Shown piece by piece: positions 42,766 through 51,679 of a DNA stretch of 64,000 nt; within the stretch, counting starts at the first letter, position 1; every line of letters starts with the position of its first letter. This stretch comes from Paenibacillus sp. V4I7 (GTDB lineage Bacteria > Bacillota > Bacilli > Paenibacillales > NBRC-103111). The notes below the pieces were generated by a model. That model was not told where the DNA came from and made no database searches. It worked only from the letters and a program-made list of their open reading frames with translations. A program made the position numbers and the translations under genes. The stretch is from NCBI RefSeq assembly GCF_030817275.1, contig NZ_JAUSZD010000002.1:5270001-5334000 (forward strand), given 5' to 3'.

Positions 42766-45027
42766 TTATCCATTGCTTTTTACCTCTGTTTTTTTGCGAA
42801 AGTCTCCAGGTGGAACGCCTAACCCATTTTTGAAAGCTCGGTGAAAGGAAATGACGTGAACATAGCCCACTCGTTCTGCGATATTGTGTACCGGCAGGTC
42901 GGTCTTAAGGAGTAATCTCTGCGCCTCCTCCAAACGAATCCGCAGCAAATAATCAATAAATTTTTCCCCAAACTCTTCTTTAAACAGCTTGCTTAAATAT
43001 CGCGGATTCATCTCATACTGGTCGCTAATCCGGTTTAAGGATAGATCAGGATCGAAATAATGCGTTTCGATATACGCTTTGACCTGGCAGATGAGTTCAT
43101 GATTGTTCCTTGCGCAGCGAGCGGCTCGAACACGGGGCTCAAGCTCGGAAAGCAGCATAACCAACCGTTCATGCCATTCCTCGAGCTTTTCAGAGTGCTC
43201 CACTAAGGCTTCAAGCACCGGCTTATATTCCGTGGCCCACAGCTCCTGTGCCTCTCCCGTCATTTCCATCAGTTCTTTATTCAGATGATAAATCAAATAA
43301 TTGGTAATCTGGTTGATATCGCCTTGTGAGAACCGTCCCTTCTTTAAAGCTTGAAAAAGCGAAATCATATGGTTCTGCCATTGCCCGTCGTCCGTCCGGA
43401 ACGACTTGACGAGTGTTCGAACCGATTGCAGATGAGGGAAAATCCGACCTTCCGTTTTCGCATGTACATCCCGGATTCCAATGAGTGAGCCTAAACCAAA
43501 GACCGGCTTATAAGACAAATGCACTTTGGCTTCCGCATAGCATTGCGGGATGTTGCCGAGAGTCTGGGTCTCCGACCCGATGCCAACGGACACTGTAAAT
43601 TCAAGATTTTCCAGAATCCAATCCTGCAGTTTCTTCATGAAATCATATACCGTATGCCCATCTGGCTTCTGGCTATCATTCAAATAAAACACGACGGCCA
43701 TTTGCTGTGGCCCCACCCATTCATTCCAAACAAAAATCCCTTCGTTCTGGGCAACTTCCTGAAGGACGTTGGTAACGACAAATTTAAGCAAGATCTGGTC
43801 ACGCGAGCTATAGTCAACGACAAACTGAGAGTAACGGTCGATTTCCATCATCGCCACCGCCAACCGTTGGAACTGGGAAGGCAAGTGCAGTCTGGCGGTT
43901 TCATGTCTCCACTCCGTTTCGTTCATGATCCTATGGCCTTCCAGCCAATCGACCAGTACTTGTCTTTTACGAATCAGCAGATCGTCTTTATGTAGTTTTT
44001 CGTACTGGCTCGTCCTTTCCAACAAGCTATCGATGGCGGATTCTATAAATTTCAGCTCGTCATCCCCCGCATGCTTAACCAGCTCGCCGCTTTTTCGTTT
44101 CGTGTAATCTTTGATCCTTACCGCAATGGACTGGATCGGCTTGTAATGCCGGTGAGTAATAAACGTAAACCAAATCACTCCAAGCAGGATTGCCGCTAAG
44201 CCAACAATCATCCAGAGGTCATTAAATTGGGACATCAAAGATAAATTCCGATCTCTTTGTCCGCTGGGCATATACACCCAACCCGTATAATCGGAATGAA
44301 TCCGTTCCTTTTTTAGCTCTTGTACGGGTGCGGCTTGGCTCTGCAGCGTCACGCTTCGATCAAAAGGCTCTAGGTTAGCGGTAAGCAGCCGAATGAAACC
44401 GGCATCATATCGAGTTAAATCCTTAATAAATCCAACTAATGCCCGAACGCGGATGTTTACCACGACAGCACCCTGTTTGATACCATCTAAAGGGAAAAAC
44501 TTGACGAGTGACACCACCTGTTCCTCGCTCGAATCATGAATAAATTCACGATAATTTCTTGGACTTGTCCACCCCGCGGGCGCCGTCTTCGAATGATAGG
44601 CAGCCAGAAGGAAATCACGGTCCCCGAACTGCTCCAAGTCTGATAGGCCGTTTCTGGATAATATTTTTCCGGACTGTTCGTTGTACATATAGATGGAGCT
44701 GGAAAAAGGCAACATGGAAGTGAAATCATCAAGCCTATGTGAAATCAAGAAGTAATCAAAAGGCGTTTTATCGTCTGCCGCATAAGTATAGAAATCTTTT
44801 AACTTCTCATCCGTAAAAATTTCTTTGATCGTCATTTGTTCGGAAGCCTTCAGATTGGCGTCCACTGCCTGCATGACCTTTGTCGCAATAGAGGCATCCG
44901 TCATCGCAATTTGTTTTTGGGCCGAATTGTTTAAAATCGAAAAAAAAGAAAAGATTAAGACGGAAATGACAACGAAAAACAGGGGGGCGTAAGACAACAG
45001 CATGCGATGATACCAGCTCATTTTCAT
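42766..45027 (-). CDS. Membrane-bound AraC-family regulator with extracytoplasmic sensor
   Basis: 753 residues: helix at about 10-32, an external sensor region (35-275, Cache-like), a second helix (about 278-300, IVGLAAILLGVIWFTFITH), a linker and a C-terminal AraC domain (CQVKAYIETHYFDPDLSLNR, KLFKEEFGEKFIDYLLRIRL). Such proteins sense a sugar outside the cell and activate the adjacent transporter genes directly. It is just upstream of the sugar ABC operon on the same strand. AGGAGG supports a start at TTG 45030 or ATG 45027. Confidence 0.88.
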   Translation of the reverse strand: MKMSWYHRMLLSYAPLFFVVISVLIFSFFSILNNSAQKQIAMTDASIATKVMQAVDANLKASEQMTIKEIFTDEKLKDFYTYAADDKTPFDYFLISHRLDDFTSMLPFSSSIYMYNEQSGKILSRNGLSDLEQFGDRDFLLAAYHSKTAPAGWTSPRNYREFIHDSSEEQVVSLVKFFPLDGIKQGAVVVNIRVRALVGFIKDLTRYDAGFIRLLTANLEPFDRSVTLQSQAAPVQELKKERIHSDYTGWVYMPSGQRDRNLSLMSQFNDLWMIVGLAAILLGVIWFTFITHRHYKPIQSIAVRIKDYTKRKSGELVKHAGDDELKFIESAIDSLLERTSQYEKLHKDDLLIRKRQVLVDWLEGHRIMNETEWRHETARLHLPSQFQRLAVAMMEIDRYSQFVVDYSSRDQILLKFVVTNVLQEVAQNEGIFVWNEWVGPQQMAVVFYLNDSQKPDGHTVYDFMKKLQDWILENLEFTVSVGIGSETQTLGNIPQCYAEAKVHLSYKPVFGLGSLIGIRDVHAKTEGRIFPHLQSVRTLVKSFRTDDGQWQNHMISLFQALKKGRFSQGDINQITNYLIYHLNKELMEMTGEAQELWATEYKPVLEALVEHSEKLEEWHERLVMLLSELEPRVRAARCARNNHELICQVKAYIETHYFDPDLSLNRISDQYEMNPRYLSKLFKEEFGEKFIDYLLRIRLEEAQRLLLKTDLPVHNIAERVGYVHVISFHRAFKNGLGVPPGDFRKKTEVKSNG

Positions 45028-45215
45028 CAAAAATCAGTCCTCCTGCACCTATAACTTGATTGACAACAAGCAGAATAAGATTCTTTTCCGCTGATTTCCA
45101 TTTATTTAGCATAGTATATTAGATTGAAAATTGTTGTCGAATCCTGTTTGGAAGAAGACGCAAAAAAACACCGGAAGTTGATCCGATGTCCTTGATCTGA
45201 TATGGATTGTCCGAA

Positions 45216-45974
45216 TTAATCAAAAATAACTGAAAACGGTTCCGCCGGCCGGGATATTGTTTCGGCATCCATGTAACATACGCTGAAGGCCCTGCGAGAT
45301 TTGCTGCTGCGATTGCCTTCCGAACCGTGAATCGTCCAGTTATGAAGTAAGACGGCTTCGCCGGGCTGGAGCTCCAAATAATCCGGTTCCCTATTTACTG
45401 TCAAATCTTCGATTTGCTCCTTGGTCAAAAATCCGGATGGATGACTTGGATTCATAAGATGTCGGTGCGTACCTTGATATACTTGTACACAGCCGTTTTC
45501 ACGGGTAGCCGGGTCCAAGGCGGTCCATACCGTTAATAATGGGTCACGATCCAAATTGGACCATCGGTCCTGATGATAAACCAGATGGGTCCCATGAAAG
45601 GCGGGCTTATTCATAAACATGGCGCGGAAACAAGCAACCCTGGTGTGGATTCCGTATATTTTTTCCGCAATAGAGCGGAACAGCGGCTTCTTCATATAAG
45701 CCAAATACAAGGGATCGAGCTCCAGGTTCTGGATCTTCCGGTAGTTAAGAGTTGCTCCCTTAAAACCCAGGGTCTGAGCCGATTGTTCGAACCCTTCCCC
45801 TTCTTCCCGTTGCATCATCAAACGGTCGTAATCGATTTCGGCTTTTCCCAGCATAATCTCATCTATCCGGTTGGTAAGCGCCGTTACTTCTTTCTCCGAC
45901 AAAACTTCTCCCAATCGGAGGTATCCCTGTTCTTCGTAGGTCTGCCATTGCTCGAACGATAAGGTATCGCCCAT
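45216..45974 (-). CDS. Phytanoyl-CoA dioxygenase (PhyH) family protein 1
   Basis: 252 residues; Fe(II)/2-oxoglutarate-dependent oxygenase fold. The iron triad is visible as HQDRW (His, Asp) and His in NWTIHGSEGNRS; the 2-oxoglutarate Arg is in the following SKSRRAFSV. ATG 45974 has GGGAGAG about eight bases upstream. It hydroxylates an unknown substrate. It overlaps or abuts the second PhyH gene; the two share only family-level similarity. They may act in turn on one substrate. Confidence 0.86.
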   Translation of the reverse strand: MGDTLSFEQWQTYEEQGYLRLGEVLSEKEVTALTNRIDEIMLGKAEIDYDRLMMQREEGEGFEQSAQTLGFKGATLNYRKIQNLELDPLYLAYMKKPLFRSIAEKIYGIHTRVACFRAMFMNKPAFHGTHLVYHQDRWSNLDRDPLLTVWTALDPATRENGCVQVYQGTHRHLMNPSHPSGFLTKEQIEDLTVNREPDYLELQPGEAVLLHNWTIHGSEGNRSSKSRRAFSVCYMDAETISRPAEPFSVIFD

Positions 45975-46021
45975 GCTGTTCACTCTCCCTTGTCTGAATT
46001 CTAAATTGGTAAGAGTAAGAC

Positions 46022-46852
46022 TCAACATTCTGCGGAAGTCATCTCATTTGTAAACATCCGTTTGTATTCCCCGGCTGACATTTTCACTGCCGATTTGGGG
46101 GCATAGTGAAACTGCAGCGACCGGCGGCGTTTGGATGAATGATTATTCGGCGTGCCATGGTACAACAGCCCATGGAAGAACAGAACTCCGCCTGGCTTGA
46201 GTGGAATTGCCGCGTCCTTATCTACCGGCACGTTCGTGTCACAGATCTGCCAATCTCGAACAGCGTAGTGCGGTGTGGCTCCATCCATGTGGGAGCGCGG
46301 GATGACGTGCATGCAGCCGTTGTCGAGCCCCGCCTCGTCAAGTGCGATCCAAACTCCAATCACCGGCTTGTTCCATGTCAAGTTGTTGTAAGCCATATCC
46401 TGGTGCCATGGCTTTTCCGCTCCCCCGAAGGGAGGCTTCAACAGAGCCTGGTCCTGCACTAGATTCACTTCCTCGCCAAGCAAGCGTTCGACAACGGATA
46501 AGATAGCCGGATGATAGGCTATCGCTCGCAGCGACTCATCGAAGTCCACAAAGTTGTAAAGCTTTCTTACCGCAAACTCTCGTTCCTCATCGGTCTTTAG
46601 TTCACTCTGCGGTTTGGTGAATTGCAGCTTAACCTTCGTGTCACGGTTAAAGATATTATCCATAACCGCATCGATTGACTGCCCCACTTCTTCTGCCTTC
46701 AGTATTTGCTCTATTGCAATGAATCCAGCTTCCTTGTACTGTTTGATGTACTCATCCGTAAAATCATTGATCGATACCAACGGCCGATGCACATTGTCGA
46801 ATCGGTACATGCGTTTGTTAATGTCATCTGAATTTTGTACATTTGTACTCAT
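46022..46852 (-). CDS. Phytanoyl-CoA dioxygenase (PhyH) family protein 2
   Basis: 276 residues with the same iron triad: PWHQDMAYNN (His, Asp), then His in GLLYHGTPNNHSSKRRRSLQ, with the 2-oxoglutarate-binding Arg nearby. ATG 46852 has AAGGAGGG five bases upstream. It is the first gene of a two-gene operon and is divergent from an AraC-type regulator 190 bases away, which likely controls it. Substrate unknown; PhyH proteins in such settings often act on sugars, amino acids or osmolytes. Confidence 0.86.
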   Translation of the reverse strand: MSTNVQNSDDINKRMYRFDNVHRPLVSINDFTDEYIKQYKEAGFIAIEQILKAEEVGQSIDAVMDNIFNRDTKVKLQFTKPQSELKTDEEREFAVRKLYNFVDFDESLRAIAYHPAILSVVERLLGEEVNLVQDQALLKPPFGGAEKPWHQDMAYNNLTWNKPVIGVWIALDEAGLDNGCMHVIPRSHMDGATPHYAVRDWQICDTNVPVDKDAAIPLKPGGVLFFHGLLYHGTPNNHSSKRRRSLQFHYAPKSAVKMSAGEYKRMFTNEMTSAEC

Positions 46853-47043
46853 TGTATCCCTCCTTAAAGAGTGATAAATCTACATCCGTTACTATTACAA
46901 TAACGTTTATCTTCATTAATGAAAATGGATGGAGGAGCGACTTTTTTGTATAAATGTACATATCACGCATTCACAAACTCGTTGCTATCGGCCGAAGCTT
47001 ATGATTAAATGGAAACCAAACGTCATTTGAAGGAGTGTTGGCG

Positions 47044-47883
47044 ATGATCACCTTTTTTTACAACGGTTCCGTGGGAAAATCCCGCTGCGAGCCAGGATGG
47101 GACTGGTCTCGTTTAAGCCCCATGCCCGATTACGACCTCTGGTATGCAATAGAAGGAAAAGGACAAATGATCATCAACGGAGTAAGCTACCCGATCTGTA
47201 AAGGCTCCTGCTTTTTAATCCGGCCCGGCGATCAAGTGAAAGCAACTCAGGAGCTCGATCATCGGCTAACCGTCATTTTCATACATTTTACAATCCAACC
47301 GGGTCTGGACGTCGATCTTCCCGAAAGACATGTACGGCTAGAGGACACCATTATGCCGGAAACATGCTTACAGCGTATTGTTGATCTTCAGCTTCGGGAA
47401 GAAGATCGGCAGGAAGAAGAATTCGACCTGCTCGTGCATCTCGTTCTTCTGCATATGCTGCGCCAGCAAAAAAGCAGATCTCAGTCACCCATCTCCCATA
47501 TGCATAAACAGCTAATTCACAAAGTTATTGATGAGCTCCGCGACCAAATCAGCGAAAAGGCAATAACCGTGGCAAGCCTCGCTGAGGACGTCAATGTATC
47601 TCCGCGCTATTTGAGTCAACTGTTCATGAAGTACACCGGTTTTTCCTTAAGGGAGTACATTACGCGAGTCCGCATGGAACGGGCACGATTTCTCCTGTCC
47701 GAGACAGCGATGAACATTACTGAGGTTTCAAGCGCACTCGGCTTCACCGACGTATACCATTTCAGCAAAATGTTCAAATCTCACAACGGAGCGCCTCCGT
47801 CCAGATTTCGCTACAAAGGACGGCCAGCCAAAAGCAATTATGGCGATTTCAACCCTCCGCAAAATACCGATCCTCTTGAATGA
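47044..47883 (+). CDS. AraC-family regulator with cupin sensor domain
   Basis: 279 residues: N-terminal cupin-like domain (about 1-120: DYDLWYAIEGKGQMIINGVS, CFLIRPGDQV) and C-terminal AraC DNA-binding domain (VASLAEDVNVSPRYLSQLFM, ALGFTDVYHFSKMFKSHNGA). ATG 47044 has AAGGAG eight bases upstream; GTG 47035 overlaps that site. It is divergent from the two PhyH genes and probably activates them in response to their substrate. Its 3' end runs against the truncated sigK copy. Confidence 0.88.
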   Translation: MITFFYNGSVGKSRCEPGWDWSRLSPMPDYDLWYAIEGKGQMIINGVSYPICKGSCFLIRPGDQVKATQELDHRLTVIFIHFTIQPGLDVDLPERHVRLEDTIMPETCLQRIVDLQLREEDRQEEEFDLLVHLVLLHMLRQQKSRSQSPISHMHKQLIHKVIDELRDQISEKAITVASLAEDVNVSPRYLSQLFMKYTGFSLREYITRVRMERARFLLSETAMNITEVSSALGFTDVYHFSKMFKSHNGAPPSRFRYKGRPAKSNYGDFNPPQNTDPLE

Positions 47884-47934
47884 CTAGAGTCATGGAACAT
47901 AACTTGTCCAAAAAAACTACATCGTTTCGTGTCC

Positions 47935-48160
47935 ATAACCTCTTTACTATATGGGCAACTAACCTTAAATTATGCTCAATCAGTTTGTTTCTGGAATGAT
48001 CATTACCTTCTGCCATGAGCCTGAGATGTGTTTCTTCCTCTGCCTCGGTAAGAGGTTGTGGAAATGCATTATTTTTGACATAGGATACAAGCAAGGTCAA
48101 TTGCTTGATCAAGATTGCAATAGCACTAAAAATTCCTGCCACTCCAGCCACCCCCTTCAA
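47935..48160 (-). pseudogene. Truncated sigK paralogue (N-terminal fragment)
   Basis: The frame from 48160 encodes the sigma-K pro-region and the start of region 2 (KNNAFPQPLTEAEEETHLRL, then HNLRLVAHIVK). It matches intact SigK at about 68 of the first 74 residues, then switches to unrelated sequence (RLWTRNDVVFLDKLCS) and a stop. All of the DNA-binding and most of the core-binding regions are missing. The upstream promoter region is also duplicated. It could be one half of an insertion-split gene or a leftover of duplication. Confidence 0.85.
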
Positions 48161-48252
48161 TGTTTGCGGATCATTGCTGTTTGGAGCCTCCGCTTAGCGC
48201 TTAGTATTAGTCTATGTAGGTGGTTGCCTAGAAGTGCATGTACCTATTACTT
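47944..48252 (-). repeat. Direct repeat of the sigK 5' region, copy B
   Basis: Promoter region plus first ~74 codons of sigK, homologous to 33421-33728 and in the same orientation. Differences fall mostly at synonymous positions. Confidence 0.8.
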
Positions 48253-48295
48253 TACATGAGTTAGCCAATTGATTCTGGCTTATCCTCACTACACA

Positions 48296-48335
48296 TAAAA
48301 TAGTCCCCACCTTTTACTAGGAAGGGACTTTTATG
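48296..48335 (-). terminator. Probable terminator of the MutS2-like gene
   Basis: On the minus strand AGTCCC...GGGGACT forms a hairpin followed by ATTTTATG, 17 bases beyond the stop codon. Confidence 0.55.
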
Positions 48336-48351
48336 TGCCTCGACAATTCTG

Positions 48352-50307
48352 CTAGGAGCGTGGTTTCTCGGGCTCTGTTGTAATTTGAAGTCCAGGTACA
48401 TATTTTCGATGCATTTGTTTTCTTTTTTTACGGTTCTCCTTTGTATCAAAGACAATATCCATATCATAGTCTCCTTCTGGATAAAGCTTCGATTTGGGAA
48501 TATAGAGGGACAGACGTTTGCGATTAAACGTCATTTTGCTCTTCTGCACTTGAACCAAAATGTCGCCTCGTTCATCCGCTGGCTTGAATACAATCCCTGT
48601 CCTCTTCAAAGGATGAATCCAAACACAATCACCTACTTCAAAAGGTTTAGAGGGTGGTTTACTTTCTTTCGGTTTTACGGTTGTTTTCCCCTCATGATAA
48701 TTCTTTGGTAAACTTTGTCCGTTCTTATCCTTCTCTGGACTTTTTTCCTCTTGAGGAGCCCCACTCCCCAGCTCTTTCATCGTATATGCAGAAGCTCTAT
48801 GCTCTGCACGCCTAACGATTGTCTCCGGCAGTCCAAAGCGTCTGGCAATTGCAAAGGCGTAGCTATCTCCGGCTTCACCGATTTCGAGTCGGTACAAGGG
48901 AATAAGCGTTTCAGCGTTAAACGCCATACGAGCATTCATACATCCTTCCTGCTGGGCAGCGAAGCGTTTGATTTCGTTAAAATGTGTCGTTGCTGCTACA
49001 AGCGAGCCTCTTTCCAGCAGCTCCTCCAATACCGCAATAGCTAGCGCAATCCCTTCTCCAGGGTCTGTCCCTGCAGCCATTTCATCAAGCAGCAGCAAGG
49101 TATGACCGTTTGCTGCTTGAAGTATTTCTCTCAGACTCTCCATATGAGCGGAGAAAGTGCTCAGCGAATGCTCGATACTTTGACCATCGCCTACATCTGC
49201 CAATATATGTTGGAACAAGCCAAATTCGGTTCCCTTTTCCGCTGGAATAAGCAGACCCGATTGAACCATAAGCGCGAGCAATCCTATGGTCTTTAGGGTA
49301 ACGGTTTTGCCCCCAGTATTCGGACCTGTAATGATGAGCTGCTTCCAGGCTCCACCGAGTTCGGCATATAAAGGGACACAATTGGATGCCAACATTGGGT
49401 GTCTCGCTCCAACTAATTTGACATAAGGTCGTTCAGAGAGTACAGCTGAAATCCCATCGTACGTTCTTGATAATTTGGCTCTAGCAAAAATGAAATCAAA
49501 AGTAGCCATCGCTTCCAGATTCCACCGCAGCCGCTCTCCTTGCTCTTCTGCAAGATCGGACAATGACGACAAAATAATCATCCGCTCCCGTTCCTCTTCA
49601 GCTTTCCACATTTGCCATTCCACCTGAAGTTCGGCCAGATCAACCGGCTCGACGAAGAGCGTTTGTCCACTCGAAGATTCATCCCATACAGTACCAGGCA
49701 CCTGCTTGCGCTGCTCACGTTTAACAGGAAGAACATAATGACCATTTCGTTTACTAACCAATTGATCCTGAAGAGCTGCTTTGTACTTGCTTAAGGTTTG
49801 CGTCAGTTTTCTCTCGATTCGATCTTCGATTACAGCTAAATGTTTGCGGATATCACCAAGATCGTGGCTTGCTTGATCTGTTAATACGCCATAACGAATA
49901 CAGCGTTCCAATTCCTTACGAAGCTCTGGACAATCGTACATTGAATTCGCATAGCCGCTTATGGTCGGAGCCGACAATCGTTTCGCGTCCATATATCGTT
50001 TCATTTGAGCCACAGCAGTAAGCCATGCGGACAAATGACTGAGCTCCTGTTCGGTATAAACCTTTGACTTGCCGAGCAAAGCTATGAACGGCTCAATACC
50101 TTCCATTGCGGATAGCGGCACGCTCGCACCAGTTTTCAACAATTGCGTCGCTTCCTCAGTTTCAAGCAGCCAAGCCCTGACCTGCGCCCGATTGACGCTA
50201 GGTTTATGTTTCATCATTAGCTCTCTGCCGGAATTCGATACCGTGTACCCTATAAGCATTTGTTTGATTTTGTCATACTCGAGCTTCTTCAAACTGGATT
50301 CGTTCAT
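48352..50307 (-). CDS. MutS2-like ATPase lacking the Smr nuclease domain
   Basis: 651 residues: MutS core/lever region (about 1-290; opening SSLKKLEYDKIKQMLIGYTV), ABC-type ATPase with Walker A ITGPNTGGKTVTLKTIG, signature/D-loop region HSLSTFSAHMESL and Walker B LLLLDEMAAGTDPGEG. Full MutS2 proteins are near 780 residues and end in an Smr nuclease domain. Here a KOW-like/linker segment (FEVGDCVWIHPLKRTGIVFK) leads to a basic tail and stops. It would bind branched DNA or collided ribosomes but not cut by Smr. It is monocistronic. ATG 50307 is preceded by a GAGG-type site. Confidence 0.87.
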   Translation of the reverse strand: MNESSLKKLEYDKIKQMLIGYTVSNSGRELMMKHKPSVNRAQVRAWLLETEEATQLLKTGASVPLSAMEGIEPFIALLGKSKVYTEQELSHLSAWLTAVAQMKRYMDAKRLSAPTISGYANSMYDCPELRKELERCIRYGVLTDQASHDLGDIRKHLAVIEDRIERKLTQTLSKYKAALQDQLVSKRNGHYVLPVKREQRKQVPGTVWDESSSGQTLFVEPVDLAELQVEWQMWKAEEERERMIILSSLSDLAEEQGERLRWNLEAMATFDFIFARAKLSRTYDGISAVLSERPYVKLVGARHPMLASNCVPLYAELGGAWKQLIITGPNTGGKTVTLKTIGLLALMVQSGLLIPAEKGTEFGLFQHILADVGDGQSIEHSLSTFSAHMESLREILQAANGHTLLLLDEMAAGTDPGEGIALAIAVLEELLERGSLVAATTHFNEIKRFAAQQEGCMNARMAFNAETLIPLYRLEIGEAGDSYAFAIARRFGLPETIVRRAEHRASAYTMKELGSGAPQEEKSPEKDKNGQSLPKNYHEGKTTVKPKESKPPSKPFEVGDCVWIHPLKRTGIVFKPADERGDILVQVQKSKMTFNRKRLSLYIPKSKLYPEGDYDMDIVFDTKENRKKRKQMHRKYVPGLQITTEPEKPRS

Positions 50308-50384
50308 CGTTCCCGTCCTCCTGTATGCTTATGCCTCAGAGCATAAGTAAAATGAAATTGGCAATCAGTCTTAAAAAAAAGATA

Positions 50385-50432
50385 TAAAAAAACAGGAACA
50401 GAACGCATACGCGTCCCATTCCTGTTCGTTTA
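50385..50432 (-). terminator. Intrinsic terminator upstream of the MutS2-like gene
   Basis: On the minus strand a strong hairpin (AACAGGAA...TTCCTGTT with an inner ACGC pairing) is followed by seven Ts, only 78 bases before the gene. It could be an attenuator or the end of a short upstream transcript. Confidence 0.75.
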
Positions 50433-50495
50433 ACGGCACTTAATCGAACAAAAGCTGTTTGTCCTTGCGGAATAGACAAAACCCTTTTCTCTATT

Positions 50496-50737
50496 AAAAA
50501 AAGCGTGCTCGAAAGAGCACGCAGATTTGCCGTCCAGCAGGCGGAAATCGTTATGTCCTTAACTCTTGGTTGACGCGGATTGAATGCAACTTAACAAACA
50601 TGCCCATAATGCGGACATGCCGATTTTGTTACCCTTCAACTTTTTTTGTAAAGAATTGAATTCCCTACAGCGTCGTTATCCAATTATGAGTTAAGAACAC
50701 CAACAAACATTAAAATTTCCCCCTGCTATATGAAGTT
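50496..50737 (-). ncRNA. Probable structured non-coding RNA, about 240 nt
   Basis: The minus strand has its own promoter and terminator and no coding frame. Helices: a 13-bp closing stem with one mismatch (50715-50727 with 50536-50548), an 11-bp stem (50688-50698 with 50555-50565), GCGTC/GACGC (50670-50674 with 50572-50576) and an inner AACAAA/UUUGUU plus CAUGUCC/GGGCAUG hairpin. The result is a long rod with internal loops, reminiscent of 6S RNA in shape, but I do not recognise conserved sequence. It ends in an 8-bp GCGTGCTC hairpin and seven Ts. RNase P, tmRNA and SRP RNA motifs are absent. Confidence 0.55.
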
Positions 50738-50743
50738 ATTGCT

Positions 50744-50773
50744 ATCATATCTATATTCGGACACCAAAGTCAA
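50744..50773 (-). promoter_or_regulatory. Promoter of the candidate RNA
   Basis: -35 TTGACT (50773-50768), an 18-base spacer and -10 TATGAT (50749-50744), placing the transcript start near 50737, just outside the closing stem. Confidence 0.6.
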
Positions 50774-50884
50774 GGGGCTTATGTCGTCGTAACGAACATG
50801 AACATAGATTTTATCCCACAGATCTGCTTGATGTGGAATTAAGCTTTCCTTTTATTTGAAAGCATCACTTCAGTCGGGAGAACT

Positions 50885-51679
50885 TTATATCACCTCCTGG
50901 GCATTCCTCCTGAAATCATTGGGTGTAATCCCATATTCCTTTTTAAAGGCACGATAAAACGAACGCAAACTGTTAAATCCGGAGTCAAACGCAATCTCTG
51001 TGACCGGGTTCGTGGTGGATAGCAGCAGCATCTGGGCAAGGGCTACCCGTCGGCCATTCACATAATCCCGAAATGATGTGTGGAGTTGGTCAGAGAAGAT
51101 TCGTGAGATATGAAATTTGCTGACCCCTAATTCCCTTGAAAGCATATCCAGGGTTACAGGCTCTAGGAAATGAAGGTCCACATAGGCAAGAATCCTTTGA
51201 ATACTGTCCAGATCTTGGGTGTACTCTATTTTTTCCAAGGATAATAATGGCAAAACATGTCCTACTATGACAGAGGTGTAAGCCTTAAGCAGACGGTTAT
51301 CACAATTTTCCATATATCGCTCGTATAATGCTTTCAGCATGATCGGGACGTTATAAACCAAGTGTTCCTTGGGAACCATCGGTTGATTTGGAATATGCTT
51401 CATTAAATCTCCCGTAAAATCCCCTGGGAATGCAGCATCGAAAAAAAACAGCAGGATCCGATTGCTCTCTGTTGTTTTGTAGCTATGGGGTTGATTGGGG
51501 AAAATAACCACCATGTCTCCTTCAGACAGAACATACTCCTTCTGATTGATGGTAATTTGGATCTTGCCAGATAGGACTATTGTAATTTCAACGTGTTTAT
51601 GAAGATGAAGGGGATAGGTATTATCGGTAGATATAAATGTGTGAAACGGTTGATGACGATGCTGATATTGGATTTTCAC
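50885..51679 (-). CDS. AraC-family regulator with cupin sensor domain
   Basis: About 264 residues: cupin-type sensor (IQYQHRHQPFHTF, then HLHKHVEITIVLSGKIQITI) and C-terminal AraC domain (VTLDMLSRELGVSKFHISRI, FDSGFNSLRSFYRAFKKEYG). I prefer the GTG start at 51679, which has GGAGG seven bases upstream; ATG 51736 has no proper ribosome binding site. It is divergent from the pectate lyase gene and is its likely regulator, possibly sensing an unsaturated oligogalacturonide through the cupin domain. Confidence 0.85.
   Translation of the reverse strand: MKIQYQHRHQPFHTFISTDNTYPLHLHKHVEITIVLSGKIQITINQKEYVLSEGDMVVIFPNQPHSYKTTESNRILLFFFDAAFPGDFTGDLMKHIPNQPMVPKEHLVYNVPIMLKALYERYMENCDNRLLKAYTSVIVGHVLPLLSLEKIEYTQDLDSIQRILAYVDLHFLEPVTLDMLSRELGVSKFHISRIFSDQLHTSFRDYVNGRRVALAQMLLLSTTNPVTEIAFDSGFNSLRSFYRAFKKEYGITPNDFRRNAQEVI

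Noticed and set aside
50496..50737. RNase P, tmRNA or SRP RNA
   Set aside because: Their hallmark conserved sequences are absent; only the general rod shape is reminiscent of 6S RNA.
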